Shown piece by piece: positions 8,492 through 16,596 of a stretch of DNA of 64,000 bases (positions are counted from its first letter, which is position 1; the number at the start of each line of letters is the position of its first letter). The notes below the pieces were generated by a model. It saw only the letters and a list, made by a program, of their open reading frames with translations, was not told the DNA's origin and did no database searches. This DNA is from Pseudomonas shahriarae (GTDB lineage Bacteria; Pseudomonadota; Gammaproteobacteria; Pseudomonadales; Pseudomonadaceae), in NCBI RefSeq assembly GCF_014268455.2, contig NZ_CP077085.1, positions 4,939,001-5,003,000 of the forward strand, read 5' to 3'. The translations under genes and the position numbers were made by a program.

Positions 8492-9033
8492 AACACCGCC
8501 CTCGCCTTTTCCCACAACTGTTGGCGGTGCTCCAGTCCGTTGAGGCCACCATTGATACGGCGGGTGATGGTGGTGAATTGGTCCTGGTCGGCCAATTCAT
8601 TCAAGCCATTGCTGTGCCAGAACCAGGCGGCGGATTCGGCCGCCCATTGCGGCTGCTCCAGCAGTTCGGGGAAATGCAGCAAACGTTCATCGCCAAACAG
8701 CGCCCGGCTGCAGGCCAGGTAATTGCGCCGCCCGGTAATCTGGATCAAGCCGCGGCCCCGGTACTTCTGGCCGTCACCGTCGGCGTCGGGAGTGTTGCCC
8801 AGGCGTGCAGCCAAGGCGCCCGTGTCGTATTTGCTCAGGTAGTGCTCGCCGCCCAGTTCACGCACGTAACGCAGCTCGCCGGACTCGTGCCCGACCTGGG
8901 CGATAAAGGCCGCCATCCGCTTAGGCCCGGTGATGTGTCGATGGAGCATGGCGGCGTTCAGCGCCAGAATAAAAACGCCCGCTTGGGCGCGGGCGTTAGG
9001 CAGGATCTGTTGCAACTGCGTCAGCGTGATCAT
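8482..9033 (-). CDS. Glycoside hydrolase family 19 endolysin
   Basis: The 183-residue protein matches the chitinase-19-like muramidase fold of phage endolysins. It shows FIAQVGHESGELRYVREL (about 43-60) with the catalytic glutamate in HESGE, then KYRGRGLIQITGRRNY (about 90-105). It degrades peptidoglycan to release the tailocin particles. It is followed by Rz/Rz1 and preceded by gpD. There is no signal peptide, so access to the wall depends on the holin at 19712-20056. Confidence 0.88.
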   Translation of the reverse strand: MITLTQLQQILPNARAQAGVFILALNAAMLHRHITGPKRMAAFIAQVGHESGELRYVRELGGEHYLSKYDTGALAARLGNTPDADGDGQKYRGRGLIQITGRRNYLACSRALFGDERLLHFPELLEQPQWAAESAAWFWHSNGLNELADQDQFTTITRRINGGLNGLEHRQQLWEKARAVLCR

Positions 9034-9050
9034 CCTTGATCTCCAACCAT

Positions 9051-10061
9051 TTAAGAGGCCAATCCACGGGCCATGATCGAACTGCGATACCCCGTCGTCG
9101 TGTCGCCTACATGGGTCACCTTGTCAATCGACCAGCGCCCCTGCATATAGCCCGGCCAGGTTTCATCCAGCAACAACAGGCCTTCGGCGGACAGCAACGG
9201 GTTACCAGGGCAGTCGATGGTGATGCTCAAACCTTCACGCCCCACCCGGCGCAACTCGCCCTGTGCCACTGAGCGCGCTTCGGTTTCACTCTGGCACCGT
9301 TGGCGCAACGTCTTGAACGGCGCGATCCCCACCTCGACCACGCGCTGGCGAGAGGCCGCGGCATCCCACCAACTGACACGGCACCCCTGGTATTTGGCCC
9401 GCGCATTTTCATCAACCCGGGCACTGATAAACGCCTGCTCGCCGGGACGGTTGTCATGGGTCACCGACAGCCGCACATCCGGCAGTTGCTGGCCCGAGAG
9501 CGACTTGACCTGGCCGCTTTCCGCCAGCACATACAGCTCGTTGACCGGCTTGGTCACCGCGTTGTAACGCCCGGCCAGGCGGGTGATAAAGCCCATGTCC
9601 GTCTCGTTGGACTGGTCGATATGATCAATCGCAATCCCATCCAGCGACGGCGCCACCCTGGGCGAAAACCCATGCTGCGTCGCCAGTTGGCGAAACAGCG
9701 CTCCAAGGGTCGTGGGCCCATGGCTGGCGGAACGGCGCTGGCGGTAGCCACTCTGGTCCATCACGCTGAACGGCGCCGCCGTGGCCACGATCACCAGGCG
9801 CATGGGAAACAGGTAAGGCGTGCGCTGGGTAATCACAAACTCGCCTTTTTCCACCAGCCCCGACTCGCGGTAACCCACGCGCAAACCGATCTTGGCGCCC
9901 AGGCTCGGCAGGCCTTCCAGGCCCTCGATATTGATGGTCAGTTCGAGGCGGTCGGATTCGATCCCCGCCGCGTCGGTGTGCTTCCACTGCATCAGCCGTG
10001 GGTTGATCAAGGCCGCGTTGGCGCCATAAATCTCCACGACCGGGGTAAATCCCATTGCCAT
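9051..10061 (-). CDS. Tail protein gpD (baseplate hub, P2 late-control D family)
   Basis: The 336-residue protein belongs to the P2 gpD family, structural equivalents of VgrG/gp27 that form the baseplate hub between tube and spike. It shows FTPVVEIYGANAALINPRL at the start, GEFVITQRTPY, and the typical C-terminal pattern LRVGREGLSITIDCPGNPLL. ATG 10061 follows GGAGG. The order U-X-D is that of P2-like contractile tails. Confidence 0.9.
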   Translation of the reverse strand: MAMGFTPVVEIYGANAALINPRLMQWKHTDAAGIESDRLELTINIEGLEGLPSLGAKIGLRVGYRESGLVEKGEFVITQRTPYLFPMRLVIVATAAPFSVMDQSGYRQRRSASHGPTTLGALFRQLATQHGFSPRVAPSLDGIAIDHIDQSNETDMGFITRLAGRYNAVTKPVNELYVLAESGQVKSLSGQQLPDVRLSVTHDNRPGEQAFISARVDENARAKYQGCRVSWWDAAASRQRVVEVGIAPFKTLRQRCQSETEARSVAQGELRRVGREGLSITIDCPGNPLLSAEGLLLLDETWPGYMQGRWSIDKVTHVGDTTTGYRSSIMARGLAS

Positions 10062-10070
10062 GTTGCCTCC

Positions 10071-10283
10071 TTAATCCCAGGCCGAAACCGGCTTTGCAAC
10101 ACCCGGTTGCGCGTCCATCTCGGGCACGATTACCCCGATGCCCGCCGGCAACACTGGGCCATACTCGGCAAGCCCGGGGTTCAAGCGCCAGAGGGTTTCT
10201 TCGGCCGCGTCATCGCACCGCCCCAGCTCACGGTAGAGCAGGAGGTTGACCGAATCACCGGCAATACTTCGGACTCTACGCAT
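10071..10283 (-). CDS. Tail protein gpX (LysM-like)
   Basis: The 70-residue protein is the small P2 gpX type with a LysM-like fold (GDSVNLLLYRELGRCDD, then LNPGLAEYGPVLPAG). GpX is thought to attach the tail terminus or spike region to the hub. Its start overlaps the end of gpU by 8 bp, indicating translational coupling. Confidence 0.85.
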   Translation of the reverse strand: MRRVRSIAGDSVNLLLYRELGRCDDAAEETLWRLNPGLAEYGPVLPAGIGVIVPEMDAQPGVAKPVSAWD

Positions 10284-10659
10284 TGATAAATTCCTCCAGC
10301 ACCAGCGTCCACTTGATCACCATGGCAGTGCCGTCATCAATCACACTGGCCTGGTTTTCCGTGACCGCCGTAATGCGCCACAACCCCCAATTGCGGCCGA
10401 TGCCATCGACCAGCGGCAGCGGTGCCCGTGCATCCTGCAAGGCGCGCAATTGGTCCAGGCGCTGCATGCCGACGGCCGCCATGGCGGTTCCATTGAAGGT
10501 CAGTTTTTCCAGCTTCTGACCGTTCTGTCGCGACTGGGGCTTGCTGGCAATAATCTCCAGGTCGCCCCAGCCACCATCGCTGCTGCGCTGGAGCGCGGAA
10601 TAGGCGAACCCTCGGGACAGCCCGAAAATAAAGTCGCCCAACACCATCTGCTGTCGCAT
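10276..10659 (-). CDS. Tail protein gpU
   Basis: The 127-residue protein is a P2 gpU-family tail completion protein (MVLGDFIFGLSRGFAYSALQR; GRNWGLWRITAVTE). The ATG at 10659 overlaps the tape-measure stop as TGATG and has GGAGGTG five bases upstream. This makes it the clear start, although a TTG one codon earlier is open. Confidence 0.87.
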   Translation of the reverse strand: MRQQMVLGDFIFGLSRGFAYSALQRSSDGGWGDLEIIASKPQSRQNGQKLEKLTFNGTAMAAVGMQRLDQLRALQDARAPLPLVDGIGRNWGLWRITAVTENQASVIDDGTAMVIKWTLVLEEFINA

Positions 10660-12023
10660 CAATCACCTCCGTCGGTCAGTGCCGCATTGCGCCGAACCGC
10701 CAGTGAATCGCTGAGCATCGGCACGCATTGGTTTTGCAGGCTTTGCAGGACCCGGTCGACCACCTGCTGGGCGTCGGCAGGGTTGACGCCGGTGATCTGG
10801 ATGCTCGGCGCCAGGGTGACCTGGACGTTGTCCGAGCGGGCGCTGTTGAGCTCTTTGCTCACGGCATCGGGCGATGGCAGGCGGTCACTGGGGCCGAACA
10901 ATTTTTCACCGAGCCAGTTACCGCCCTCGCCGCCCAACAGGCCACCGATAACGCCGCCCACCGCAGTGCCCACGCCAGGGAATACCAGGGTGCCAAGGGC
11001 CGCTCCGGCAGAAGCGCCGGCCCATGCGGCACCGGCGGTACCGAGGCCGCTGCCGACGGCTCGCATGTTGCCGCTGCGCACGCCCTGGACGACGTTGATG
11101 GCGGCATCGGCGGAGCGCAATGGCGTCAACCTGCGCACGCCGATAGACCCCAGCCGGCTCAGGGTTGGGACCAGGCGGGAGGCTCGGGCCTTGCGCAGGC
11201 CGAGGGCTGATGCACTCTTTAATAGCAACGCCTTGCCTGCGCTCAACCCACGGGTAGAAACCCTTCGCAGGCTAGCGCTTACGGAAGTCACCCGCGCCAG
11301 GAACCCCGTTTTCAGGCCGTCAAACACCTTGCCTGCGCGCTCGCCCAGGCTCCTCATGATTGCCATGGGCCCGGTGGCGCTCCTGCCGGTCCCTGAGGTT
11401 TTTCTCGGCATCGGTGGGCTTGTGCGGCCAGTGCCGTTTTGCCTCACCGTTTTTCGTGACCCTTTGGGCCCGTAACGAGCCCGCCCGGTCAAGGGTTCGC
11501 TGGCGCCTGGGCAGCAGCAGTCCTTGCTATCGTCCCGGAACAATTTCCCGACGTAGGGCAACTTGCCCAGCGTTGCATCGACTACCTTGCCCGATACCCG
11601 GCTCTTGACCGTATCAAGCAAGCTTTCACCCACCCATTTGGAACTCTTGCTCAACCAGGACTCAGTCGCCGAGGCCTTGTCTTCGGGCGCAGCTTGCGGC
11701 GCACTGGTCATGGTTTCAGCGACCGTGCCGCCCAGCGGCCCACCCGTGATAAACAGGGTGCCATTAAGGGTTTCCAGGCTCTCGCGCAGGCGCACCTGTT
11801 CCTCGGTCAACGCGTGGATATGCAGGCTGGCGTTGGCCAGGGCCAGGCTCAGCTCAGACGGCGGCTCGGTTGCGCCGCCCACACTGGAGGCGCCAACCAG
11901 ACTTTCGTCCTGTGCTTCAAGCAGGCCCGACAGTTGCAAGGCGCCACTTTCGGCCAGTGCGGGAAAGGTCATCCAGCGTTTGTCTTCGTCGGCGAGCTTG
12001 AGCGTATATCGAGGGTCTTGCAT
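10659..12023 (-). CDS. Tail tape-measure protein (unusually short)
   Basis: The position between the frameshifted chaperone E/E' and gpU identifies this 454-residue protein as the tape measure, which sets tail length inside the tube. Residues about 60-100 look helical. A low-complexity Gly/Ser/Arg-rich linker with a CCC cluster follows (about 165-215). Near residue 340-390 there is a glycine/alanine-rich hydrophobic stretch (AGASAGAALGTLVFPG, VGGVIGGLLGG) typical of tape measures. P2 gpT is about 815 residues, so a much shorter tail is expected. It starts at ATG 12023, with AGGAG ten bases upstream. Confidence 0.82.
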   Translation of the reverse strand: MQDPRYTLKLADEDKRWMTFPALAESGALQLSGLLEAQDESLVGASSVGGATEPPSELSLALANASLHIHALTEEQVRLRESLETLNGTLFITGGPLGGTVAETMTSAPQAAPEDKASATESWLSKSSKWVGESLLDTVKSRVSGKVVDATLGKLPYVGKLFRDDSKDCCCPGASEPLTGRARYGPKGSRKTVRQNGTGRTSPPMPRKTSGTGRSATGPMAIMRSLGERAGKVFDGLKTGFLARVTSVSASLRRVSTRGLSAGKALLLKSASALGLRKARASRLVPTLSRLGSIGVRRLTPLRSADAAINVVQGVRSGNMRAVGSGLGTAGAAWAGASAGAALGTLVFPGVGTAVGGVIGGLLGGEGGNWLGEKLFGPSDRLPSPDAVSKELNSARSDNVQVTLAPSIQITGVNPADAQQVVDRVLQSLQNQCVPMLSDSLAVRRNAALTDGGD

Positions 12024-12035
12024 CTCGCTCTACTC

Positions 12036-12200
12036 CTATTTGACGCCAAGGCGATTGATCGCGATGTCGTAGCGGCGCAATGCTTTTGCGGCATCCCATT
12101 CGAGGATTTCCGCTTCGTTTACCGAGTAAACCAGCGGTACAACGTCGAGGATTACTTCGATGTCGCGCTGCGAAAGAAGTCCGCCGGTTTGTTTAAAAAA
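12036..12200 (-). CDS. gpE' extension reached by -1 frameshift (tail assembly chaperone)
   Basis: Reading in the -1 frame from the slippery stretch at 12191-12200 gives a further 50-odd residues (KQTGGLLSQRDIEVILD ... AINRLGVK) ending at TAG 12036-12038. Fused to the gpE part this makes a protein of about 227 residues, as in P2 E+E'. The extension has no convincing start of its own and ends 13 bp before the tape measure, exactly where E' is expected. Confidence 0.7.
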   Translation of the reverse strand, partial: FFKQTGGLLSQRDIEVILDVVPLVYSVNEAEILEWDAAKALRRYDIAINRLGVK

Positions 12201-12718
12201 TCGTCGATGCGCTCCTGCAATTCCGTCCAATCAGGCACCGTCAGGCCGTCCAGATCGGGGATCATCAGGCCGGTGCAGTGCGAGGTAATGAACTCGGCGC
12301 GCTCTTTGTTGGTGGCGAGTTTTTTCATCACTTTGGTGGCACGCAGGGCAGGCATTTCCAGGGTGACGCTGGTCAATACGCGGCCGGCCACTTCCAGTGG
12401 CAGCAGCAGTTGCACCTCCTCGCCGGGCTCGGTGGAACCTTCCAGAAAGAACGAAGCCGGGCGCGTCGACAGGTCGTGCACGTACTGGACGATGCTCACG
12501 TAGTCCGGGCGCTTGAGTTGGTCGAGTTCCTTTTCCGAGAGGCCGGTGGCCAGTTTAGCCAGCTCGAAGAACTGGTCGTCCTCATCGTCGCCCGCACGGG
12601 CCAGGGCCTGTTTTTGTGGGGCGTAGAACAAGGGTTTGAGTTGGATCTGCTCGATCGTCGCACCGCTGTCGGCGGTGATGGGCGCCAGCAGGATATGCAG
12701 GGGTGGCTTCCAGGCCAT
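12152..12718 (-). CDS. Tail assembly chaperone gpE
   Basis: The 188-residue protein begins MAWKPPLHILLAPI at ATG 12718 (GGAA upstream); the longer open frame upstream crosses a REP element and is not coding. It matches the phage tail-assembly E family and lies between the tube and tape-measure genes. Near its 3' end the 0 frame reads GAT-TTT-TTA-AAC, containing two overlapping -1 slippery heptamers. A minority product should therefore continue into E'. The chaperones coat the tape measure during tail assembly and are not in the finished particle. Confidence 0.8.
   Translation of the reverse strand: MAWKPPLHILLAPITADSGATIEQIQLKPLFYAPQKQALARAGDDEDDQFFELAKLATGLSEKELDQLKRPDYVSIVQYVHDLSTRPASFFLEGSTEPGEEVQLLLPLEVAGRVLTSVTLEMPALRATKVMKKLATNKERAEFITSHCTGLMIPDLDGLTVPDWTELQERIDDFLNKPADFFRSATSK
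12191..12200 (-). other. Programmed -1 ribosomal frameshift site
   Basis: On the coding strand the sequence is TTTTTTAAAC. It contains T-TTT-TTA and T-TTA-AAC, both legal X-XXY-YYZ heptamers in the gpE frame. Slippage on either gives the E' frame. P2-type tails use the same device. Confidence 0.75.
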
Positions 12719-12765
12719 GGGCGAAATTCCTTGATGAACAATGTTGAACACGTGGACACGGTCAA

Positions 12766-12854
12766 TGTGGGAGCTGGCGGGCCTGCGATCGCGCTGTGTC
12801 AGCAGCCTCATTTGTCACTGGTAGACCGCTATCGCAGGCAAGCCAGCTCCCACA
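12766..12854. repeat. REP inverted pair inside the tailocin operon
   Basis: TGTGGGAGCTGGC at 12766 is mirrored by GCCAGCTCCCACA ending at 12854, with CTGCGATCG/CTATCGCAGGC inside, forming a REP doublet. It fills most of the 169-bp gap between the tube and chaperone genes. Confidence 0.85.
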
Positions 12855-12887
12855 CTGGCCGTGCCTATTTCCGATTCGTGGAAGGGC

Positions 12888-13394
12888 TTACGGCATCAAC
12901 ACCGCACGCCGGGCATCGCCGAGGATGTCGACGCCGTTGAGCACAAACTTCTGGGTGCGCACGTCGATGTCGATCACCGGCACGCCGTTGTCCAGGCGAT
13001 GGTAGGTGCGGCAGGACAGATCCAGGGTGGTGGTGGCCTTTTCGCCCATCTTCAGCTTGGCTTCCTCCAGGGATTTGAGCTTGCCGCCGACGGTGTGGTA
13101 GGTGAAGTAGGTCTTGCCATCCTGGTCCTGGCCCGCTTCGCGCACGTTGAGCAGGATGTCTTCGCCCAAGCGCACGCCCAGGGCCAGCATGATTTCGGGA
13201 CCGGCGCCTTGCAGCACCAGCTTGGCGTTCAGCACCTTGGCGCTCTTGGCCATTTCTTCGGCGATAAAGCGCCCGCCGGACATGGGCTCCATCTCGAACT
13301 CGATCTTCGGCGGGCTGAATTCCTCAACGGTCGCCGACAGCGGCAGGCCTTGGAGGGTGGCCGCAATGGCCTGTCTGACTCGGTTGGTAAACAT
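12888..13394 (-). CDS. Tail tube protein (FII family)
   Basis: The 168-residue protein matches the P2 FII major tail tube family (NRVRQAIAATLQGLPLSATVEEF; RLGEDILLNVREAG; VDILGDARRAVL at the end). It polymerises into the inner tube that is driven through the target envelope when the sheath contracts. Its ATG overlaps the sheath stop codon by one base, so synthesis is coupled to the sheath. Confidence 0.9.
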   Translation of the reverse strand: MFTNRVRQAIAATLQGLPLSATVEEFSPPKIEFEMEPMSGGRFIAEEMAKSAKVLNAKLVLQGAGPEIMLALGVRLGEDILLNVREAGQDQDGKTYFTYHTVGGKLKSLEEAKLKMGEKATTTLDLSCRTYHRLDNGVPVIDIDVRTQKFVLNGVDILGDARRAVLMP

Positions 13395-14560
13395 TAGAGA
13401 ACGTCCTCCAGGAACTGCTCGATGATTTCATCGCGGGCATTGAGTTGATAAACCATGTGTTCGTTCGGCGCGTAGCGGCCGTAGTCGATCACGATGAACC
13501 AGGTGCCGTTCTTGTACTTCTCGACACTGTTGAGTTCCGGGTGCAGGTACACACTGCCGCCAGGGATGGTTTCGTCGGCCACCAGGGTTTGCAGCCAGTC
13601 GTTGATGCGCTTGACCTCCTGGTCCATGAACGACTTGGTCAGGTTGTGCGCCATGGCTTTCTGCCCGGCCTTGACCAGCTTGCGGCTGATGGCATCTTCC
13701 AGGCCGACATAGCTGATGAACTTGCCGGTGAGGGAGCGGTTACCCAGCAGCGAGAAGCCACCGAGGATGGTGCGCGCGTAGTAGCTCACGCCGTAACGGT
13801 TGAGCAGGTCGCCTTCGGTGGAGGTGTCGAGGATGTTGTACTCGACCACGCGGGACACGTCTTCGGCGAAGGTCACCTGGTTGCCCGGGCTTTCCCATTG
13901 CTTGACCTTGGCCAATGCGGCGATGGCCAGGGACGACGGCGCGAGGAATACGTTTTTCTTCGCCGCCTTGGAGTACACCGACGGCATGTTGTGCACCAGC
14001 AGGCAGCGGTCGAAACCCAGGTCGGCACCACCCAGCTCGCCGCTGTAGGTCACTTGGTCGGCGACGCTGGCGTCTTTGCCGTCCAGCACCACACGGGCCT
14101 TGATGCGCTTGCCGAGCGCGGCAAATTCACCGGCCACCGCCTTGGTCCCGGTAAAGCCCGGGGCACCGATGATGGTCAGGTCTTCAGGAACGCTGCTCAG
14201 CGCCGCGAGGCCCAGTTTGCGACCGGTTGCCGGCTCGTTGCCGCCGATCACGTTGTTGAGGGTATCGGCCGGGGTGGCGCCCTCTTCGACGATCACCACA
14301 TACACCGGCACCTTGACCACTTTGAGGATCTGGTACACCGCATGAAACAACGTGCCCGACTCGGCGCCGGTCGGGTCCAGCAGCGCCTGGGCGGTGAAGC
14401 TGTTGATGCGAAACGGGGCGTTTTTCGGGATCGACAGGTGCGCATTGGGCGCGGTGCCGACCAGACCGATCACGTTGTCACCCAGGCCACCCATGGACTC
14501 GGGGGATTCGCTGGCATTGACGGTGATGCCGTTATGCTCGAAGTTCAAAACCTCAGCCAT
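13394..14560 (-). CDS. Contractile tail sheath protein (FI family)
   Basis: The 388-residue protein is a P2 FI-type sheath subunit: GDNVIGLVGTAPNA near residue 27, DLTIIGAPGF in the middle, and the conserved C-terminal part NDWLQTLVADETIPGGSVYL. It forms the contractile outer layer, which places this element among R-type tailocins and not the flexible F-type. It begins 2 bp after the small protein gene at 14563. Confidence 0.93.
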   Translation of the reverse strand: MAEVLNFEHNGITVNASESPESMGGLGDNVIGLVGTAPNAHLSIPKNAPFRINSFTAQALLDPTGAESGTLFHAVYQILKVVKVPVYVVIVEEGATPADTLNNVIGGNEPATGRKLGLAALSSVPEDLTIIGAPGFTGTKAVAGEFAALGKRIKARVVLDGKDASVADQVTYSGELGGADLGFDRCLLVHNMPSVYSKAAKKNVFLAPSSLAIAALAKVKQWESPGNQVTFAEDVSRVVEYNILDTSTEGDLLNRYGVSYYARTILGGFSLLGNRSLTGKFISYVGLEDAISRKLVKAGQKAMAHNLTKSFMDQEVKRINDWLQTLVADETIPGGSVYLHPELNSVEKYKNGTWFIVIDYGRYAPNEHMVYQLNARDEIIEQFLEDVL

Positions 14561-14562
14561 GA

Positions 14563-14766
14563 TTATTCAGCCTTCTTGGTGACGGCCTTCTTGGCCGGTG
14601 GGGTGTCTTGGGCGGCAGCCAGCACGCTGGTCAATTCCAGGCGGCCGGCGGTGCGCAGGGCGGTTGCTTCGACGTCCAGCAGGTCCAGTTCCTGGCCGAC
14701 GGCGGACCAGTGGCCACCTCCGGTGGGGAATGGGATGAGGACGGTGTAGGTTTGGCGGTTGGCCAT
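14563..14766 (-). CDS. Small tailocin protein of unknown function
   Basis: The 67-residue protein (MANRQTYTVLIPFPTGGGHW at the start, a lysine/alanine-rich tail PAKKAVTKKAE) sits directly before the sheath gene and has GGAG upstream of ATG 14766. I recognise no domain. Its lack of signal or membrane segments and its coupling to the sheath suggest a minor structural or assembly role, which is inference. Confidence 0.65.
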   Translation of the reverse strand: MANRQTYTVLIPFPTGGGHWSAVGQELDLLDVEATALRTAGRLELTSVLAAAQDTPPAKKAVTKKAE

Positions 14767-14786
14767 GGGGGAACTCCAGAAACGCG

Positions 14787-14841
14787 AAAGCCCCAGCGAT
14801 GGGGCTTTCTTGGATGCGAAAAAAAAAACCGCTTTCGCGGT
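14787..14841 (-). terminator. Two hairpins with T-tract inside the tailocin operon
   Basis: Reading leftward, ACCGC-GAAA-GCGGT (14828-14841) is followed by a ten-T run, a good intrinsic terminator. A second stem, AAAGCCCC/GGGGCTTT (14787-14808), follows. It separates the fibre genes from the sheath-tube genes and may reduce, or mark the end of, upstream transcription. Confidence 0.7.
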
Positions 14842-14850
14842 GGTGGGGGG

Positions 14851-15129
14851 TTACTTATCTTCAGGCAGTGGGAAGCGGGCCTTGATATCGGCAACCTTAT
14901 CCCGCCACACCTTTTCAGAAGCCGGTTTTTGATCGTATTGCCACTCCAGATAAAGTGGGTCCGCTTCTGCGATGTAAGCCGCGCGCCGCACTTGCTGGGC
15001 CGCAACCACATGCTGCGCCACTAACGCTTCATCAATAATACTTACTGGAACGCCAACACCAACAAGATACTCATAAGAACACTCACTATATTTACGCGAA
15101 GCAAATTCCAAATTTTTTATAGTTTCCAT
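14851..15129 (-). CDS. Putative tail fibre assembly chaperone
   Basis: The 92-residue protein lies directly after the fibre gene, the usual place of a fibre assembly (Tfa-like) chaperone. Its C-terminal pattern ADPLYLEWQYDQ...WRDKVADIKARFPLPED resembles small tail-assembly proteins of Pseudomonas phages. ATG 15129 is preceded by AAGGA. It shares the AT-rich composition of the fibre gene, so the two probably moved together. Function is inferred from position. Confidence 0.55.
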   Translation of the reverse strand: METIKNLEFASRKYSECSYEYLVGVGVPVSIIDEALVAQHVVAAQQVRRAAYIAEADPLYLEWQYDQKPASEKVWRDKVADIKARFPLPEDK

Positions 15130-15134
15130 TCAGT

Positions 15135-15995
15135 TCAATCCTTAAGATTCGTTAGAGCATTTGACATATCCTGAGAAATAAGCCCAGCCCATGTAGGAGC
15201 ACCCTGCCGAACCATTTCTATCCCATACAAAGAAAAAGGGACAGAAACGTTATGGTAGCTCCCCATTAAAAACTGATACCCTGTAGCAATCGGCAAAGTA
15301 CTAACAGACACCTTATCCAATAAGACATTCCGCATAAACAAGTCAGCAACCCCAATTGACCCAGACGTATGCTGATACATAAAGGCACCATTATTCAATT
15401 CTACTGCGCAATGCTGAAGCATAACAAAGCTTTTAGAATTATGGGTTTTCACAAATGACGTACGCCAAATATCATGCCCTTTACCTTGAAGCGCAGAGGA
15501 AAGTTTCGCCGTTTTTAATCTGCACCCATAAAAGACCAACACCGAGTTGTACCCAAGATGAAAACCGCCCGACTGAACCCTATCATCTTCGCCTATAATA
15601 GAATCAGTCTGCAGTTCCACATAGGAGCTAGTATCATAAGCTTTAAACTCACTAGGCTGGATAGAAATCGTCTTATTGTCACAGACCTGATCTTTTGCCA
15701 ATGAATACACAGAGCCGGGCTTGAGAATAATAGAAGCCCTACCTCCTGAAGTCATTCGTGCAAAGGCTCCAGCAATAGTCTTCACTGCCGTTGCCCAACT
15801 GACACCATCGTTCGCGTCATTCCCAGCGACAGCATCTACATAAAGCGCAACATCCATCGCCCTTCGTACTGCTTGAGGAACAACAGTGACCGCCTGCTGT
15901 ACCTTTAGATTAATATCACCAATCTTAGCCGCGATCATTTTTGTCAAATCATTCGCAGCATCAACTACCGCAACCAACTTCTGCTCTGTGCTCAA
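15135..15995 (-). CDS. Tail fibre / receptor-binding protein with probable beta-helix
   Basis: The 286-residue protein begins with about 45 residues of helical, heptad-like sequence. It then enters YVDAVAGNDANDGVSWATA (about 52-70), the typical opening of right-handed parallel beta-helix proteins of the DUF1565/pectate-lyase type, followed by short repeating strands rich in Val, Ser and Asn. It most likely binds the target cell's surface polysaccharide. The start is TTG 15995 with AAAAGGA upstream; no better ATG exists. Base composition is strikingly AT-rich compared with the flanking baseplate genes, a sign of horizontal exchange. The fibre base is encoded separately at 16066. Confidence 0.7.
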   Translation of the reverse strand: MSTEQKLVAVVDAANDLTKMIAAKIGDINLKVQQAVTVVPQAVRRAMDVALYVDAVAGNDANDGVSWATAVKTIAGAFARMTSGGRASIILKPGSVYSLAKDQVCDNKTISIQPSEFKAYDTSSYVELQTDSIIGEDDRVQSGGFHLGYNSVLVFYGCRLKTAKLSSALQGKGHDIWRTSFVKTHNSKSFVMLQHCAVELNNGAFMYQHTSGSIGVADLFMRNVLLDKVSVSTLPIATGYQFLMGSYHNVSVPFSLYGIEMVRQGAPTWAGLISQDMSNALTNLKD

Positions 15996-16065
15996 AATAT
16001 AATTCCTTTTAATTACCCTGCAAAATCCATAGTTTACCTATCACACAAACCAAAATATCAGACCA

Positions 16066-16596
16066 CTAGCCATTCTCTAAAGCCATAACACGAAACAAGA
16101 TATCCACGCCTCTGTTCATATTGTCGATAGTGGCAACAGAAAGCACCGCTAACTCCTCAGTCATTAACAGATTAAGGTTCTCACTCCCCACCACAATCGT
16201 CACGCTATCCGCCGGCAACGGCGAAATATCCAACGTAAACTTCTGCAGCACCCGAGCAGCCGCCGCCTTATACGTCAGCAACTGCCCCGCCACCGAATAC
16301 ACGGCCAACAACGTCCCACTGGCGAGATAAAACCCAAACTCGCCAATCTCATACTCGCCATCGCCATCAAACAGCGCGGCCATGCGCAGTTGGCGCTGGC
16401 CCAGGTCTTCGTAGTCCACAATCGCCACCCGCTGGCGCTCATTGCGCAGGGCGGTTTCGTTGCCGGTGGGGTTGTAGCGGCCGGTGCCGGCGGCGATGTG
16501 GGTGATTTCGCCTTTCAAGCCTTGGTTCTTTGCCTGCAGCACTTCATCCAATCCCTTGGAGGTGAAGCGCACCAGGCGCGTGATGTCATCGGTCAT
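16066..16596 (-). CDS. Tail fibre N-terminal (baseplate-attaching) protein
   Basis: The 176-residue protein matches the tail-collar fibre N-terminal domain found at the start of P2-like fibres (DDITRLVRFTSKGLDEVLQA; GEITHIAAGTGRYNPTGNET; EYEIGEFGFYLASG). In most tailocins this domain is fused to a long shaft and tip. Here the gene stops after it and a separate gene supplies the rest. Its start overlaps the gpI stop as ATGA. Composition shifts from GC-rich at its 5' end to AT-rich at its 3' end. Confidence 0.78.
   Translation of the reverse strand: MTDDITRLVRFTSKGLDEVLQAKNQGLKGEITHIAAGTGRYNPTGNETALRNERQRVAIVDYEDLGQRQLRMAALFDGDGEYEIGEFGFYLASGTLLAVYSVAGQLLTYKAAAARVLQKFTLDISPLPADSVTIVVGSENLNLLMTEELAVLSVATIDNMNRGVDILFRVMALENG

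Noticed and set aside
13445..14749. 434-codon plus-strand frame across the sheath gene
   Set aside because: It is complement shadow of the sheath protein, with His/Val/Asp-rich composition typical of such shadows.
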